From CTSoil-075 sp964292325 (GTDB taxonomy: Bacteria > Bacillota > Negativicutes > DSM-13327): a DNA stretch of 64,000 nucleotides. The notes beneath the pieces are model-generated. The model was given only the letters and a program-made list of their open reading frames with translations. It was not told the origin of the DNA and searched no databases. Shown in pieces: positions 33,579-43,455 of this stretch (position 1 is the stretch's first letter; the number at the start of each line of letters is the position of its first letter). The stretch lies in the NCBI GenBank assembly GCA_964292325.1, contig CAXYVG010000006.1:1-64000 (forward strand). The letters are read 5' to 3'. The position numbers and the translations under genes were made by a program.

Positions 33579-35489
33579 ATGAGAGGTTACCAAACCCATG
33601 AGACCTTTTGGGCCGACTTGAAAATGTATTCGAAGATGGTCGTTCGTGCATGCGGTTTAGGTTTGATTGTTCAAATTTTAATTCTGTCCATTGTGTGGTA
33701 TGGAGTGCAAGAAGATCTTAGTCATCTTTATATTTCAGGAACTCATATAAAAATGCCGGTCACTGTAGCATTAAAATACTTTACTGGTTTTGGGAGTTTG
33801 CGTAGCGGATCGAATATACCTGTTGAAGAACAATTGCAGGGGTACACCAAAAAGCATACCATGTTGCCGCGTGAGATATACCGTGAATTGGTAGATTGGC
33901 TTACTGATGATGCCTATAAAATTGCACAAGAAAAAATGCGCTATTGGTTTTATCTCTCCTTTTTAGGATATATCTTTTCTGTCATGTATCTGGCTTACTT
34001 TATTGCAACGTCTCATAAAATTGAAGAAGAAAAATTTCTGCGTGGAGCACAAATTATACCGCTTACAATATTAAATCGAAAGCTCGCTCAAGAAGCCCAA
34101 AACAGTCCACTTAGTTCGCTGAAAATAGGAGACACCATTTTACCCTATGATATGGAATCAAAACATATTTTGATTCTAGGGACATCGGGATCTGGTAAAG
34201 GGGTATTGTTAAATCAACTTGCAGCACAAATTACAGCTCGAAAAATAAATCACCAGACCAAAGAACGGTGTATTTTTTATGACCTGAAAGGAGAGTTCGT
34301 TGCCAAACAATATAACAGTGAAACCGATCATATCTTTAGCCCCTTTGATGATAGGTCACTGGGGTGGAATATTTTTAATGAACTTGAGATTCCACCAGAT
34401 TATGATGTGATTGCAAAAAGTCTATTTCTATCGACGGATGTTAAAGATGAGTATTGGTACAATTGTGCGAAAGATGTGTTTCGTACTGGTCTAGTTTATT
34501 TGAAGTTGAATGGTATGACGAGTAACCAAGAACTGTGGGAATTTTTTTCTCAAACCTTGGAATATATGCAGGCCGCATTTAAAACATTGCCTTTGGCTGA
34601 GCGTGGTGCATTGAAACATATTGATAAAGGTGATTCGCCAGCGTCAGCAAGTATTGTATCTATTTTACAAGAGAGGATTCAATTTTTTCGTTATCTAGTA
34701 GATATGGATGGTGATTTTAGTTTTCGTAAATTTATCAGGGAACAGGCAAAAGATTTGGATGATCAATTTCAGCCGCAACCCAATCTCTTTATTCTCAATA
34801 TCGAGCAATACAAAACCATTTTTAAACCGTTAATGACCCTTGCCATTGATACCATGATTCGGGAAACTCTATCACTGCCTGATGATTTAAACCGAAGAAT
34901 CTTTTTTATTTTAGATGAACTAGGTACTCTCTATAAAATGGATTCTATTTTAGAACTGGAAACGGCAGGGCGTTCCAAAGGTGCGTGCCTCATGTGTGCC
35001 AGTCAGGATCTTGGTCGGATCGAAGAAAATTACGGCAAGGCAAATCTGAAAACCTTTTATAACAATTTCAATACAAATTTTTCTTTTCGAGTGAGAGAGC
35101 CTGAAACCGCTGAATTTCTTTCTAAAGCCATTGGCGAACAAAACATTATTAAAAAAATACAATCTAGACAAATGAGTCCTAGTGAAATCGGTGATCGTAG
35201 AAGTATATCGGATCAAGAAAAGACGGAGAGGCTGATTCTTCCGACAGAGTTTCAAGAGCAGGTCGATTTACGGGCGATTATCAACATTGCTAATTTTGGA
35301 ATCTCTAGCATTGATGTTCCGCCGATTTTTTATAAAGAACGTCATCCTAATTTTATTTTGCGTAATTTTAAAGAATTTATTGCGGAGCCACAGCCTAAAG
35401 AAACAGAACAAGAATTGGACTTACAAGAAGATGGGAAGAAATCAAAGAAAACGAAAGCCGATGTCCGATTCAATTTAAGTAATGTTTAG
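33579..35489 (+). CDS. virD4: VirD4/TraG/TrwB coupling protein
   Basis: 636 residues, start ATG after AAGGAGG. Two N-terminal membrane helices (about 23-45 and 128-148) are followed by the P-loop ATPase: Walker A LGTSGSGKGVLLNQL (about 200), Walker B FILDELGTLYKMDSI (about 442), CASQDLGRIEENYG and the C-terminal RLILPTEFQEQ block. It brings the relaxase-DNA complex to the T4SS. The acidic Lys/Glu-rich tail (about 600-636) may bind substrate. It lies 3 bp after the RHH gene and 11 bp before the relaxase gene. Confidence 0.93.
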   Translation: MRGYQTHETFWADLKMYSKMVVRACGLGLIVQILILSIVWYGVQEDLSHLYISGTHIKMPVTVALKYFTGFGSLRSGSNIPVEEQLQGYTKKHTMLPREIYRELVDWLTDDAYKIAQEKMRYWFYLSFLGYIFSVMYLAYFIATSHKIEEEKFLRGAQIIPLTILNRKLAQEAQNSPLSSLKIGDTILPYDMESKHILILGTSGSGKGVLLNQLAAQITARKINHQTKERCIFYDLKGEFVAKQYNSETDHIFSPFDDRSLGWNIFNELEIPPDYDVIAKSLFLSTDVKDEYWYNCAKDVFRTGLVYLKLNGMTSNQELWEFFSQTLEYMQAAFKTLPLAERGALKHIDKGDSPASASIVSILQERIQFFRYLVDMDGDFSFRKFIREQAKDLDDQFQPQPNLFILNIEQYKTIFKPLMTLAIDTMIRETLSLPDDLNRRIFFILDELGTLYKMDSILELETAGRSKGACLMCASQDLGRIEENYGKANLKTFYNNFNTNFSFRVREPETAEFLSKAIGEQNIIKKIQSRQMSPSEIGDRRSISDQEKTERLILPTEFQEQVDLRAIINIANFGISSIDVPPIFYKERHPNFILRNFKEFIAEPQPKETEQELDLQEDGKKSKKTKADVRFNLSNV

Positions 35490-35500
35490 GAGGTTCCATC

Positions 35501-38152
35501 ATGTTATCAATTAGTAATGTGGGCGCAAAGCAAGCTGGATCTTATTATGATAAAGATGGGTATTATGCACGTATGGAAGATAAAGATAATAGCTGGTTTG
35601 GTTCTTTAAAGCAAGATCTAGGTTTATCAGAAGAATTAAAGAAAGTAAATTTTAATCAACTCGTGCAAGAAAGGAAGGAACGAGCAGGATTTGACCTTTG
35701 TTTTTCAGCACCCAAAAGTGTATCGATTGCCATGTGTATGGATGGTGAGATCCGCCGTGATATGTTAGAAGCTCACAATAAGGCAGTGGAGGATATTTTA
35801 GATAGGATTGAAAAAAATGAAATTGGTGCGAGAGTAACCCATGATAAGGTTACAGAGTATATCAAAACGGGCAATATGATTTGTGGACGTTTTAATCACT
35901 ATGTATCCCGGGGGTCTGATCCTCAGCTGCATACCCATGCCGTAATTTTAAACAAAACAAAATACCACGGCAAATATTATGCCGTGGACAATGAGCTGCT
36001 TTATAAGAATAAGATTTTTTACGGACAATTATATCGAAACACATTAGCCCGAGAACTGATGCAAAAAGGTTATGAAATAAAGACGACTAACCGAGAAAAA
36101 GGTTTTTTCGAACTAGCGGGAGTGGATCAAAAGTCAATTGAACATTTTTCTAGTCGTCGTGAAGAAATCATGAAGCAACTTAAAGATTGGGGAGCTACTT
36201 CTCCCCAGTCTGCTGAGAAAGCTGCTCTTTTGACGCGACAAGCAAAAGAACATCGAGATATAGATAAACTGATGGAATCGTGGAAAGAGACCCTTGCCCA
36301 ATTGAATGAAACGTGTATTGAAAAAAATGCTGCGTCAATTGTGCCAACTAAGGAACAATGTGATGCAGAGCTAGAGCGAGCAGTGAAACATCTTTCTAAT
36401 CGAATATTTGCGTTTAAAGAGCGAGATTATGAAAAAATAGCTCTGGCACATGGCGTGGGAGTTGGCATGACAGAACAACAGCTAAAAGACTATTTTCAAG
36501 AGCAACGCGGGAAGGATATTTTATATTTAGGCAAGCGCCAGGACAATAAAAAAGATCTGAGTATCTATTATAGCACTCAGAAAAATTATGAGATCGAGCA
36601 GGAGATTTTCCAGAGAATTAGTCAATCCAAAAGCAAATTCGAGGGAATTTCAGAAGGAAAAGTAAAGGACTATTTAGATAAAAATGAAATGGAGCAAGAT
36701 GGGAATTTTAGTTTATCAAGACAACAACGAAACGCAGTGATATTTGTGACCACGAATCAGGATCAGTATTCAGCGGTTCAAGGTTTGGCTGGAACAGGAA
36801 AAACTCGTATGTTACACGTTGCACGCCAAGTGTTTGAAAGTAATGACTATGAAGTGAAGGGAGTTTGTTTTGCTGGAAAAGCAGCGGAAGGGTTACAGAA
36901 AGATAGCGGTATTATTAGTACGACCATTCATAGCTTTTTGAATCGACTAGAAGAGGAAAATGGGCATCGGGATACAGAAACAGATTTTAAGGAGAAGAAT
37001 GAGTGGAATGTTTCTGGACTGAAGCCGGGCAATAAAAAAGAAGTTTGGATTGTAGATGAAGCGGGTATGGTTGGCAATTCTACCATGCGCAGTTTAATGC
37101 AGGCTGCAGATGCCAAACAAGCTAAAATCGTTTTTGTCGGTGACAAAAATCAGCTATTACCCATTGCAGTTGGTAATTCATTTGCTCATTTAGTCAGTAA
37201 CAATCAAATTGGAACGATTAAAATTGATGAAATACAACGACAAAAGCAAGAGGATTTATTACAGAGTGTGAAGGAGTCTGTTTTAGGTAGTGTTTCGAAG
37301 TCATTAGAAATTCTTGATAGGAATCAGAATATTCAACAAATTTCCAATCGTAAAGAGCGGATGAAAGAAATTGTAAAGGAGTATATGAGTCTACCTCAAG
37401 TGGAGAGGCAAAAAACAATCATTTTGACTGCTGATAATCAAGACCGAAACCTGCTCAACATGAATATCCGAAAAGAGTTAAAAAAGGATGGGAAACTTGC
37501 GCCTGGGTATATGGCAAAGATAGAGGATAGCCGAGGATATATAGCAAAACGAGAATTTTCGGTGGATGATAAGATTATATTTTTGCGCAATGATAATAAA
37601 TTGGGTGTTAAGAATGGACAGACAGGTTTCATACGAGAAATAAAGGAACATAATGTAGTGATCGAAACAAATGACCAAAAGATCGGAATTGACCTACTTC
37701 AATATAATAAAATTGATCATGGGTATGTCATGACTAGCTATAAAGCCCAAGGAATAACAGAAGACCGAGCGCTAGTGCATATTGATTCAATGCAGAAACA
37801 GTTAAATTCGCGTAATAGCTACTATGTTGATATATCGCGTGCCAGACATCAAGTGAAAATTTTTCTAGATTCTAGAGACAAAATTGAAAAACAAGTGCAG
37901 GAATTTGCTAAAAAATTAACTTCAGGTGATTTTTTAATACCTGAAAAAGATATGGAGTTAGACTCAGGAAAAACAGTAAAGAAAATCAATATATCTACAT
38001 TGTGTGAAAATGATTTTAAACGCATGCATACGGATGTTGTGCAGCAACGTGCAAAGTTCAAACTTGAGACTACGGCTCGCACCTCATCGGATGAATTAAT
38101 TAAAAATATGAATAATACTTTGGATAAAAAACAAAGGACGTTCCTTCCTTGA
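35501..38152 (+). CDS. MobF-type relaxase-helicase (TrwC/TraI-like)
   Basis: 883 residues, AGGAGG site. The relaxase half (1-300) starts MLSISNVGAKQAGSYYDKDG, with candidate catalytic tyrosines Y15/Y16 and Y21/Y22, and has the three-His metal site H133, H144 and H146 (SDPQLHTHAVIL). The helicase half has Walker A QGLAGTGKTRMLH (about 430), WIVDEAGMVGNSTMR, FVGDKNQLLPI and VMTSYKAQGIT: a RecD2/TraI superfamily 1 helicase. It nicks oriT, stays covalently bound and unwinds DNA during transfer. MobF relaxases are not the commonest type in Firmicute ICEs. Confidence 0.93.
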   Translation: MLSISNVGAKQAGSYYDKDGYYARMEDKDNSWFGSLKQDLGLSEELKKVNFNQLVQERKERAGFDLCFSAPKSVSIAMCMDGEIRRDMLEAHNKAVEDILDRIEKNEIGARVTHDKVTEYIKTGNMICGRFNHYVSRGSDPQLHTHAVILNKTKYHGKYYAVDNELLYKNKIFYGQLYRNTLARELMQKGYEIKTTNREKGFFELAGVDQKSIEHFSSRREEIMKQLKDWGATSPQSAEKAALLTRQAKEHRDIDKLMESWKETLAQLNETCIEKNAASIVPTKEQCDAELERAVKHLSNRIFAFKERDYEKIALAHGVGVGMTEQQLKDYFQEQRGKDILYLGKRQDNKKDLSIYYSTQKNYEIEQEIFQRISQSKSKFEGISEGKVKDYLDKNEMEQDGNFSLSRQQRNAVIFVTTNQDQYSAVQGLAGTGKTRMLHVARQVFESNDYEVKGVCFAGKAAEGLQKDSGIISTTIHSFLNRLEEENGHRDTETDFKEKNEWNVSGLKPGNKKEVWIVDEAGMVGNSTMRSLMQAADAKQAKIVFVGDKNQLLPIAVGNSFAHLVSNNQIGTIKIDEIQRQKQEDLLQSVKESVLGSVSKSLEILDRNQNIQQISNRKERMKEIVKEYMSLPQVERQKTIILTADNQDRNLLNMNIRKELKKDGKLAPGYMAKIEDSRGYIAKREFSVDDKIIFLRNDNKLGVKNGQTGFIREIKEHNVVIETNDQKIGIDLLQYNKIDHGYVMTSYKAQGITEDRALVHIDSMQKQLNSRNSYYVDISRARHQVKIFLDSRDKIEKQVQEFAKKLTSGDFLIPEKDMELDSGKTVKKINISTLCENDFKRMHTDVVQQRAKFKLETTARTSSDELIKNMNNTLDKKQRTFLP

Positions 38153-38537
38153 ACGTTAACTTTTAGCTAGTTTTACAGAATGAGATCTGCTTGAAAATTT
38201 AATACCATTGTCGCAAGAAGTAGGGAGATCGTTTGTTAGTCAACTGCCCATAGGCAGAAATACCATTGCCAATCATAGAATCCCATCTATTATCGACAAT
38301 CGTATTTCTGCGAGGTTTCCGCATCATTTCTAGTTTTATTCCATTCCCGAAGCCTCATTACACAAAACTAAAAATCATGCTCCCCGCTACGCTGAATAGG
38401 ATTTAGGCTTAGGCATAGGAGCGGGAACAGCGACTGCGGTCGCCCACTTCGTTGAAGGATAGAAAAATACCGCGCTGATGCGCCCGCCTATGGCTGAACG
38501 CCCACCCTCCACCCCAGAAGCGCGTACATTTTATAGA
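38153..38537. other. Gene-free stretch with interrupted inverted repeat
   Basis: GCAGAAATACCATTG (38254-38268) and CAATCGTATTTCTGC (38297-38311) form a 15-bp inverted repeat with one mismatch and a 28-bp spacer. The last 130 bp are rich in G and C (GCGACTGCGGTCGCC). No gene seen. It may be a protein-binding or replication site between convergent genes. Confidence 0.45.
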
Positions 38538-39152
38538 CTATTTATTTCGTTCTTTTCTCAACTTTGTGATAGCATACTTAACACTCGCTAATGTCCACTG
38601 TTCGTTATCTTTAGTGAGCTGCTTATTATGATTCAATATATTAGCAATACATTGATAACGTCCTTTAGTCATACCCTCATTATGTTTGTATACTTCCCAT
38701 ATCCGTTCATCGCCTGCAACGGTATTATCTAATTGTTCTTTTATTGCTGACTCGTCAATAGTAGTAGGATCATTTGCTATATCTTTTAGTGGTATATTTT
38801 TTTGAGTTGTTATTGATTTAAGTGTATCTAATTCATGTATAGAGCAAGCAATATTTGATTTAAGTACATTAATTTCATATTCATATTTTGTTTTAAGATT
38901 ATGTATTTCATCGTTATGATTTGATTTTAAGACACTAATTTCATTATCGTATTTTAATTGAAGAGCGTCTAATTCTTTTTTGTAATAATTTGAATAAGGT
39001 ACACTTAATTCATTTCGCATTGAGTCAACAAGAGTTCTAATTGCTGTCTGTTCAGATTTTGTTACATAAATAATAAATTTTTCTCTGCCTAATCCTAGTG
39101 GTTTTCTTCCTGCTCCTTCGCGTTTTCCACCGCGCTTTTTTACTTCTCCCAC
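38538..39152 (-). CDS. Plasmid-type coiled-coil DNA-binding protein (KfrA-like architecture)
   Basis: 204 residues. A basic N-terminus (KKRGGKREGAGRKPLGLGRE) is followed by a helix-turn-like part (SEQTAIRTLVDSMRNEL), then an internally repeated coiled coil (LKYDNEISVLKSNHNDEIHN; TKYEYEINVLKSN) and a C-terminal globular part with ASVKYAITKLRKERNK. The GAGRKP lead is common in mobile-element DNA-binding proteins. It is convergent with the relaxase gene. A role in partition, replication control or tra regulation is inference. Confidence 0.5.
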   Translation of the reverse strand: MGEVKKRGGKREGAGRKPLGLGREKFIIYVTKSEQTAIRTLVDSMRNELSVPYSNYYKKELDALQLKYDNEISVLKSNHNDEIHNLKTKYEYEINVLKSNIACSIHELDTLKSITTQKNIPLKDIANDPTTIDESAIKEQLDNTVAGDERIWEVYKHNEGMTKGRYQCIANILNHNKQLTKDNEQWTLASVKYAITKLRKERNK

Positions 39153-39246
39153 TATTCAACAACTCCTATTGATTAATGTGCACTGTAATCATTATAATCA
39201 TTTTTTGATTATAATATACTTATTTCTATTATTGGAGGATGACATA

Positions 39247-39612
39247 GTGAAAGTTTGTATTGTTCCTGGACATTCTGGACCATATGAGCCTGGAGCATGT
39301 GCTGGCAACGTCAGTGAGGCGGCTGTGAACATGGCAATTAGTAAGTCGTTAGGTGGAACTTTACAATTACTTGGTTATGAAGTCATTTATACTATTTGGC
39401 GAATGATATTCAAGGAACATTGCCATTGATAACTTCATTTGCAAATCGTGGTGTCAAGGAAGCGGATTTTGCGGTATTGCGTTTATCCGATATGCCGGCG
39501 GTACTGGTTGAGTGTGGCTTTTTATCCTCGGAAGAGGATAAAAAATGTTAGTGGATGATCAGTAACAGATTGCCATTGCACTCGGAATCGCTGCTGGAAT
39601 TAATCGGTATCA
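39247..39612 (+). pseudogene. N-acetylmuramoyl-L-alanine amidase (Amidase_3), internally deleted
   Basis: GTG start after GGAGGATGA. VKVCIVPGHSGPYEPGACAG gives the zinc-binding H and the usual start of Amidase_3. The frame shifts near 39400 and a second frame reads LITSFANRGVKEADFAVLRL then MPAVLVECGFLSSEEDKK, the catalytic-Glu end of the same family. The middle (about 60-80 residues, with the second zinc ligand E) is deleted, and another frame change precedes IALGIAAGINRY. A dead prophage-endolysin-like gene. Confidence 0.75.
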
Positions 39613-39771
39613 TATTGCTTGGCAAGTCTTGATAATAAATTGTAGAAATTTGGCAGGAGTTTTATGCTTTATGGTAAATGATATAGGATATAACATTTTT
39701 TAACCTATTGATATTCGACTTAAGGGAATATCTTTATAAATATTGTAAGTGATAAGTGAGGTTAATTTATT

Positions 39772-42700
39772 ATGATGCCTTGGTCGTACAACCAAAGAAA
39801 AAAATTAGAAGAACAATTATTGAAGTTGTTAAAAGCAGGTCATTTTTATGAGGCGGATAAAGTGAATTTACTTACACCAATAATTGATTCTAATAGATAC
39901 AATGATTTAAAAACACCCTATGTTGAGCGTCATATAGTTCATTTACTACCAATTCTAGAAAAGAGTTTATTAAAATTTGACTTTGAGGAAGCTGATTACG
40001 TTTATTACCAGAATGATCATATTTTTCCTGGAAGGGATTATATTTTTCTGAAAAAGCAATATTTAGAAAAGCAACTAAAACCAAATTTAAATATACCGTT
40101 AATTGGTTTTAATACATACAGTGAATGGAAAAAAATCTGTATTGGACCTCATCTAATAGAAATCTTAGAGGATAGTCTTGCAGAGTTCGATTTTAAGGAA
40201 GCTGATTATATTTATTATCAGAATAAGCATGTTTTTAATGAGAATAAGTATATTTCTCTAAAGAAAAAATATTTACGTAAACAGTTAAAGATAAAATTAA
40301 TTGATAGATTTATGAACAGTGATTTTGCAGAGGCTGAACGGCTTTTTCTTTCACAAAAGGATTTAATATCTAGAGAAAATTATGAGAAATTAAAGCTAAA
40401 TTATGCGCAACCCTTTATAGATAAATATTTACCGTACATAAAAGCCCACTTAGCCAACTATGAATTTGATAAAGCTGATGAAATTTATAAAGAATACCGT
40501 GAAATTTTCCAGGCTGGATTTTATGAAAAATTGCGTCACAACTATCTTGCAGAACAATTTGAAAAACAACTATGTGAATTGTTGCAGAAGGAAAAGTTCA
40601 GTGCAGCTAATAAGTTTTTTTTAAAAGGAAACTCGATAATAAGTCAAGCAGACTATAAAAAAATGAAAGATCATTATATTCATATCTTTCAAGATAATAT
40701 TATGGTGAAGTTAGAAAAGATGCTTTCTGACTTTGATTTTTCTAAAGCAGACGCTTTGTATAATAAAAATAGGACAATTCTTCCAACATTGGTTACTTCT
40801 TATGAGGAATTAAGAAATAAGAGTTTATCAAAATATCTTATTTTAAATATGGATGAACTACTTCAAAGTAAAAAATTCGTTGAGTGTCATCGATTATATG
40901 AATCAAACTGCCATCTATCTTTAAAAGTTAAATATGAAAAGCTCAGAGTAAAATACATTAAATATCATTTACAGTCTATTGAAGCTAAACTAAGCGCAGA
41001 ACAGTGCGAGGCCATTGGTAAGATTGCTGCGAATACATTGGTAATGGCTAGAGCTGGATCAGGAAAGACGACAACTATAGCTTGTAAAGCAATTCAGTTG
41101 ATTAAAAATGAGGAACAACGTCCAGATCAAGTTTTATTATTAGCCTTTAACAATAAAGCCTGTGATGAAATGCGAGAAAGACTTGAACATAAGTACGAAA
41201 TTAATCTGATGCCGCCAGTTTTGACTTTTCATAAATTGGCTTTTGGAATAGTAAGACCTAAACAAACGCTTCTGTTAGATGATGCCGGTGAATTTTCAAT
41301 TAAAAGACGCTCGCAATTTGTTCAGAACATTATTAAAGAGACATGGGATGACAATTTTAAATCAGCCTTATATAGCTATTTTCGAAGAGAAGTAGAGGAA
41401 TTTGAAGAAGTTGAAAAACAAGATAGGGTATTCGTGGATGAAGATTATCTATTATTTCGTCGTGATCAGCCTCAAACTACCTTAATGGGCGAACAAGTAA
41501 AATCGCAAGGAGAAAAATTTATAGCTGATTTTTTGTTTGAACATGGTATTCAGTATAGTTATGAAAGAGCAATGCTTTGGAACAATGAGCGATATCAGCC
41601 AGACTTTACGATAGATGCATTCAAAAATCGCATAGTACTTTTAGAACATTGGGGTATTGACGAAAATGACTATCGCCAAAGGGTGCCCAAACATTGGAGA
41701 ACTAGTTGGAAACAATATTGCTTACAAATGCAAGAGAAAAGGAGATTTTGTCGTAAGCGGGGATTCGTTCTCTTAGAGACATCTGTTGCCGATTTGCTTC
41801 ATGGAAGAGAGAGATTTGAAGCGATATTAAAGGAACGTTTATATAGTGCTGGTATTCAGTGTATAAAGTTGCCACAAGCAGAGCTGCTGTGGCGGATAAT
41901 CGATACTCAGATAGCACAAATAACTAAAATGTTCATTCAGTTCATTCAAAAAGCGAAGCAAGGTATGTTAACGCCAGAAAATATTAATCAAGAAATCCGG
42001 AATAGATCAGAGAATGAGCGTATTACAATTTTTATGCGTTTAGCTAATGTTATTTATGAAAAATATGAAAAAAAGTTGAAAACAACGAACCAGATTGATT
42101 TTAATGATTTGATACTGCTGGCTATTAAACATATCTACAATTCAGGACCAAGTTGCACACTCACAGTTGGGAATAGGCAATACTTATTAGCGAATTTTCG
42201 TCATATATTAATTGATGAATATCAAGATTTCTCAAAGCTTTTTTATCAGTTAGTGGATGCAATAAGGTCCCAAACTCCAGAAGTGAAGCTATTTTGTGTA
42301 GGTGATGACTGGCAAGCCATAAATGGATTCGCTGGTTCAGATCTGAGCTATTTCCAAAACTTTGTTCAGATATTTGCTGACTCTGATATCGCTAAATTAA
42401 AGAAAAATTATCGGAGTGGTGAAAATATATTGAAATGTGGTAATTCATTGATGATTGAGGCAGGTACACTCTGCGAATGTGCTGCAGAGAATATGGGCCT
42501 CGGTCAGGTGATAGTAGAAGATGTATCTAATGTTCGGATTGAATTACGTAAAAATCATGATAGTCAAAAAGGTGAAGATGATAAGTTTATTTTTCGTAGC
42601 GCGAAGGGACAATTTTATGATGAAAATTATATCAAAGCCCGTTATCTCAAACAATGCTGTAAAATAATTGTTGAGAACCCTGGGAAAACGGTGGCGATAC

Positions 42701-43128
42701 TAAATAGAACAAATCAGTTCTTTGGCTTAGATTTAGGCTACTTTTATAAAAAGGTTAAGGAATGCCTTCATGAGATGGGCTTCAAAATACTGGGAGATAA
42801 TTTAGTGGTCACTACTGTCCACGATTTTAAAGGTAGAGAAACTGAAATCGTTATTATTTTGCAGACCTGCGTAGGACGATTCCCTTTAGTGCATCCTGAT
42901 TATAGTCTGTATGAAGCGTTTGGGCAGACAAGGCAGCATATATTAGATGAAGAAAGGCGATTGTTTTATGTAGCGCTTTCGAGAGCGAAAAGCCAGTTAT
43001 ACTTGTTGACTGAAAAAGGGAGCGAATCAGAATATTTATCACAGATAGACACCAAAGCGTTTAGTTTTCTGATTAGGCGACCAATAGTATCTGAATGTGC
43101 GATATCTGAAGATGAGTTACCATTTTAG
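39772..43128 (+). CDS. Giant UvrD-type helicase with N-terminal helical repeats and an inserted nuclease-like domain
   Basis: 1118 residues. Residues about 10-405 are about eight degenerate repeats of roughly 50-60 residues with the pattern L-x-x-x-x-F-D-F-x-E-A-D-x-x-Y...Y-x-x-L-K-x-x-Y (FDFEEADYVYYQN, FDFKEADYIYYQN, YEFDKADEIYKEY). The UvrD core then starts: Walker A VMARAGSGKTTTIA (about 426), HILIDEYQDFSKLF, VGDDWQAINGFAGS and RRLFYVALSRAK. Between motifs, at about 578-640, GEKFIADFLFEHGIQYSYE and YQPDFTIDAF then VLLEHWG resemble a PD-(D/E)XK/Vsr-like nuclease. Probably a single-gene defence nuclease-helicase; partners unknown. Confidence 0.8.
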   Translation: MMPWSYNQRKKLEEQLLKLLKAGHFYEADKVNLLTPIIDSNRYNDLKTPYVERHIVHLLPILEKSLLKFDFEEADYVYYQNDHIFPGRDYIFLKKQYLEKQLKPNLNIPLIGFNTYSEWKKICIGPHLIEILEDSLAEFDFKEADYIYYQNKHVFNENKYISLKKKYLRKQLKIKLIDRFMNSDFAEAERLFLSQKDLISRENYEKLKLNYAQPFIDKYLPYIKAHLANYEFDKADEIYKEYREIFQAGFYEKLRHNYLAEQFEKQLCELLQKEKFSAANKFFLKGNSIISQADYKKMKDHYIHIFQDNIMVKLEKMLSDFDFSKADALYNKNRTILPTLVTSYEELRNKSLSKYLILNMDELLQSKKFVECHRLYESNCHLSLKVKYEKLRVKYIKYHLQSIEAKLSAEQCEAIGKIAANTLVMARAGSGKTTTIACKAIQLIKNEEQRPDQVLLLAFNNKACDEMRERLEHKYEINLMPPVLTFHKLAFGIVRPKQTLLLDDAGEFSIKRRSQFVQNIIKETWDDNFKSALYSYFRREVEEFEEVEKQDRVFVDEDYLLFRRDQPQTTLMGEQVKSQGEKFIADFLFEHGIQYSYERAMLWNNERYQPDFTIDAFKNRIVLLEHWGIDENDYRQRVPKHWRTSWKQYCLQMQEKRRFCRKRGFVLLETSVADLLHGRERFEAILKERLYSAGIQCIKLPQAELLWRIIDTQIAQITKMFIQFIQKAKQGMLTPENINQEIRNRSENERITIFMRLANVIYEKYEKKLKTTNQIDFNDLILLAIKHIYNSGPSCTLTVGNRQYLLANFRHILIDEYQDFSKLFYQLVDAIRSQTPEVKLFCVGDDWQAINGFAGSDLSYFQNFVQIFADSDIAKLKKNYRSGENILKCGNSLMIEAGTLCECAAENMGLGQVIVEDVSNVRIELRKNHDSQKGEDDKFIFRSAKGQFYDENYIKARYLKQCCKIIVENPGKTVAILNRTNQFFGLDLGYFYKKVKECLHEMGFKILGDNLVVTTVHDFKGRETEIVIILQTCVGRFPLVHPDYSLYEAFGQTRQHILDEERRLFYVALSRAKSQLYLLTEKGSESEYLSQIDTKAFSFLIRRPIVSECAISEDELPF

Positions 43129-43293
43129 TTTTAGGAATCTTTAAAAGTTATTTTGAAAATCATGTAGAAAGCCTGTTTAAAGGCGTAATAATGATGTGAT
43201 GAAGTTTAAATATAGTGAAAATTTATCCTAATATCCTTGAGCCGATGTAAAGATCAGGAATGTCAATAATCCATAATTAGAAATGAGGTTATC

Positions 43294-43455
43294 ATGTTTA
43301 ATAAATTATTTTTACAAGAAGTTCGGTGTCCTACCTGCAAGAAATTGTTAGGTAAATGTTGGGGTGTTGTTCAGATTAAGTGTTCAAGATGTAAGGAAAT
43401 ACATACGATAACAACTCAAATTCTAAATGTTCAAAAGGAAGAGGAAAGTGGGTAG
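43294..43455 (+). CDS. Com-like small zinc-finger protein
   Basis: 53 residues: MFNKLFLQEVRCPTCKKLLG, then GVVQIKCSRCKEIHTI. Two C-x2-C pairs with the V-Q-I-K-C-x-R-C block match Com, the translational regulator of the mom gene in phage Mu, and related small prophage zinc ribbons. Ribosome site GAGG 6 bases upstream. No mom-like modification gene follows; instead there is a GC-rich gene-free stretch, so it may be orphaned or act on another mRNA. Confidence 0.7.
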   Translation: MFNKLFLQEVRCPTCKKLLGKCWGVVQIKCSRCKEIHTITTQILNVQKEEESG

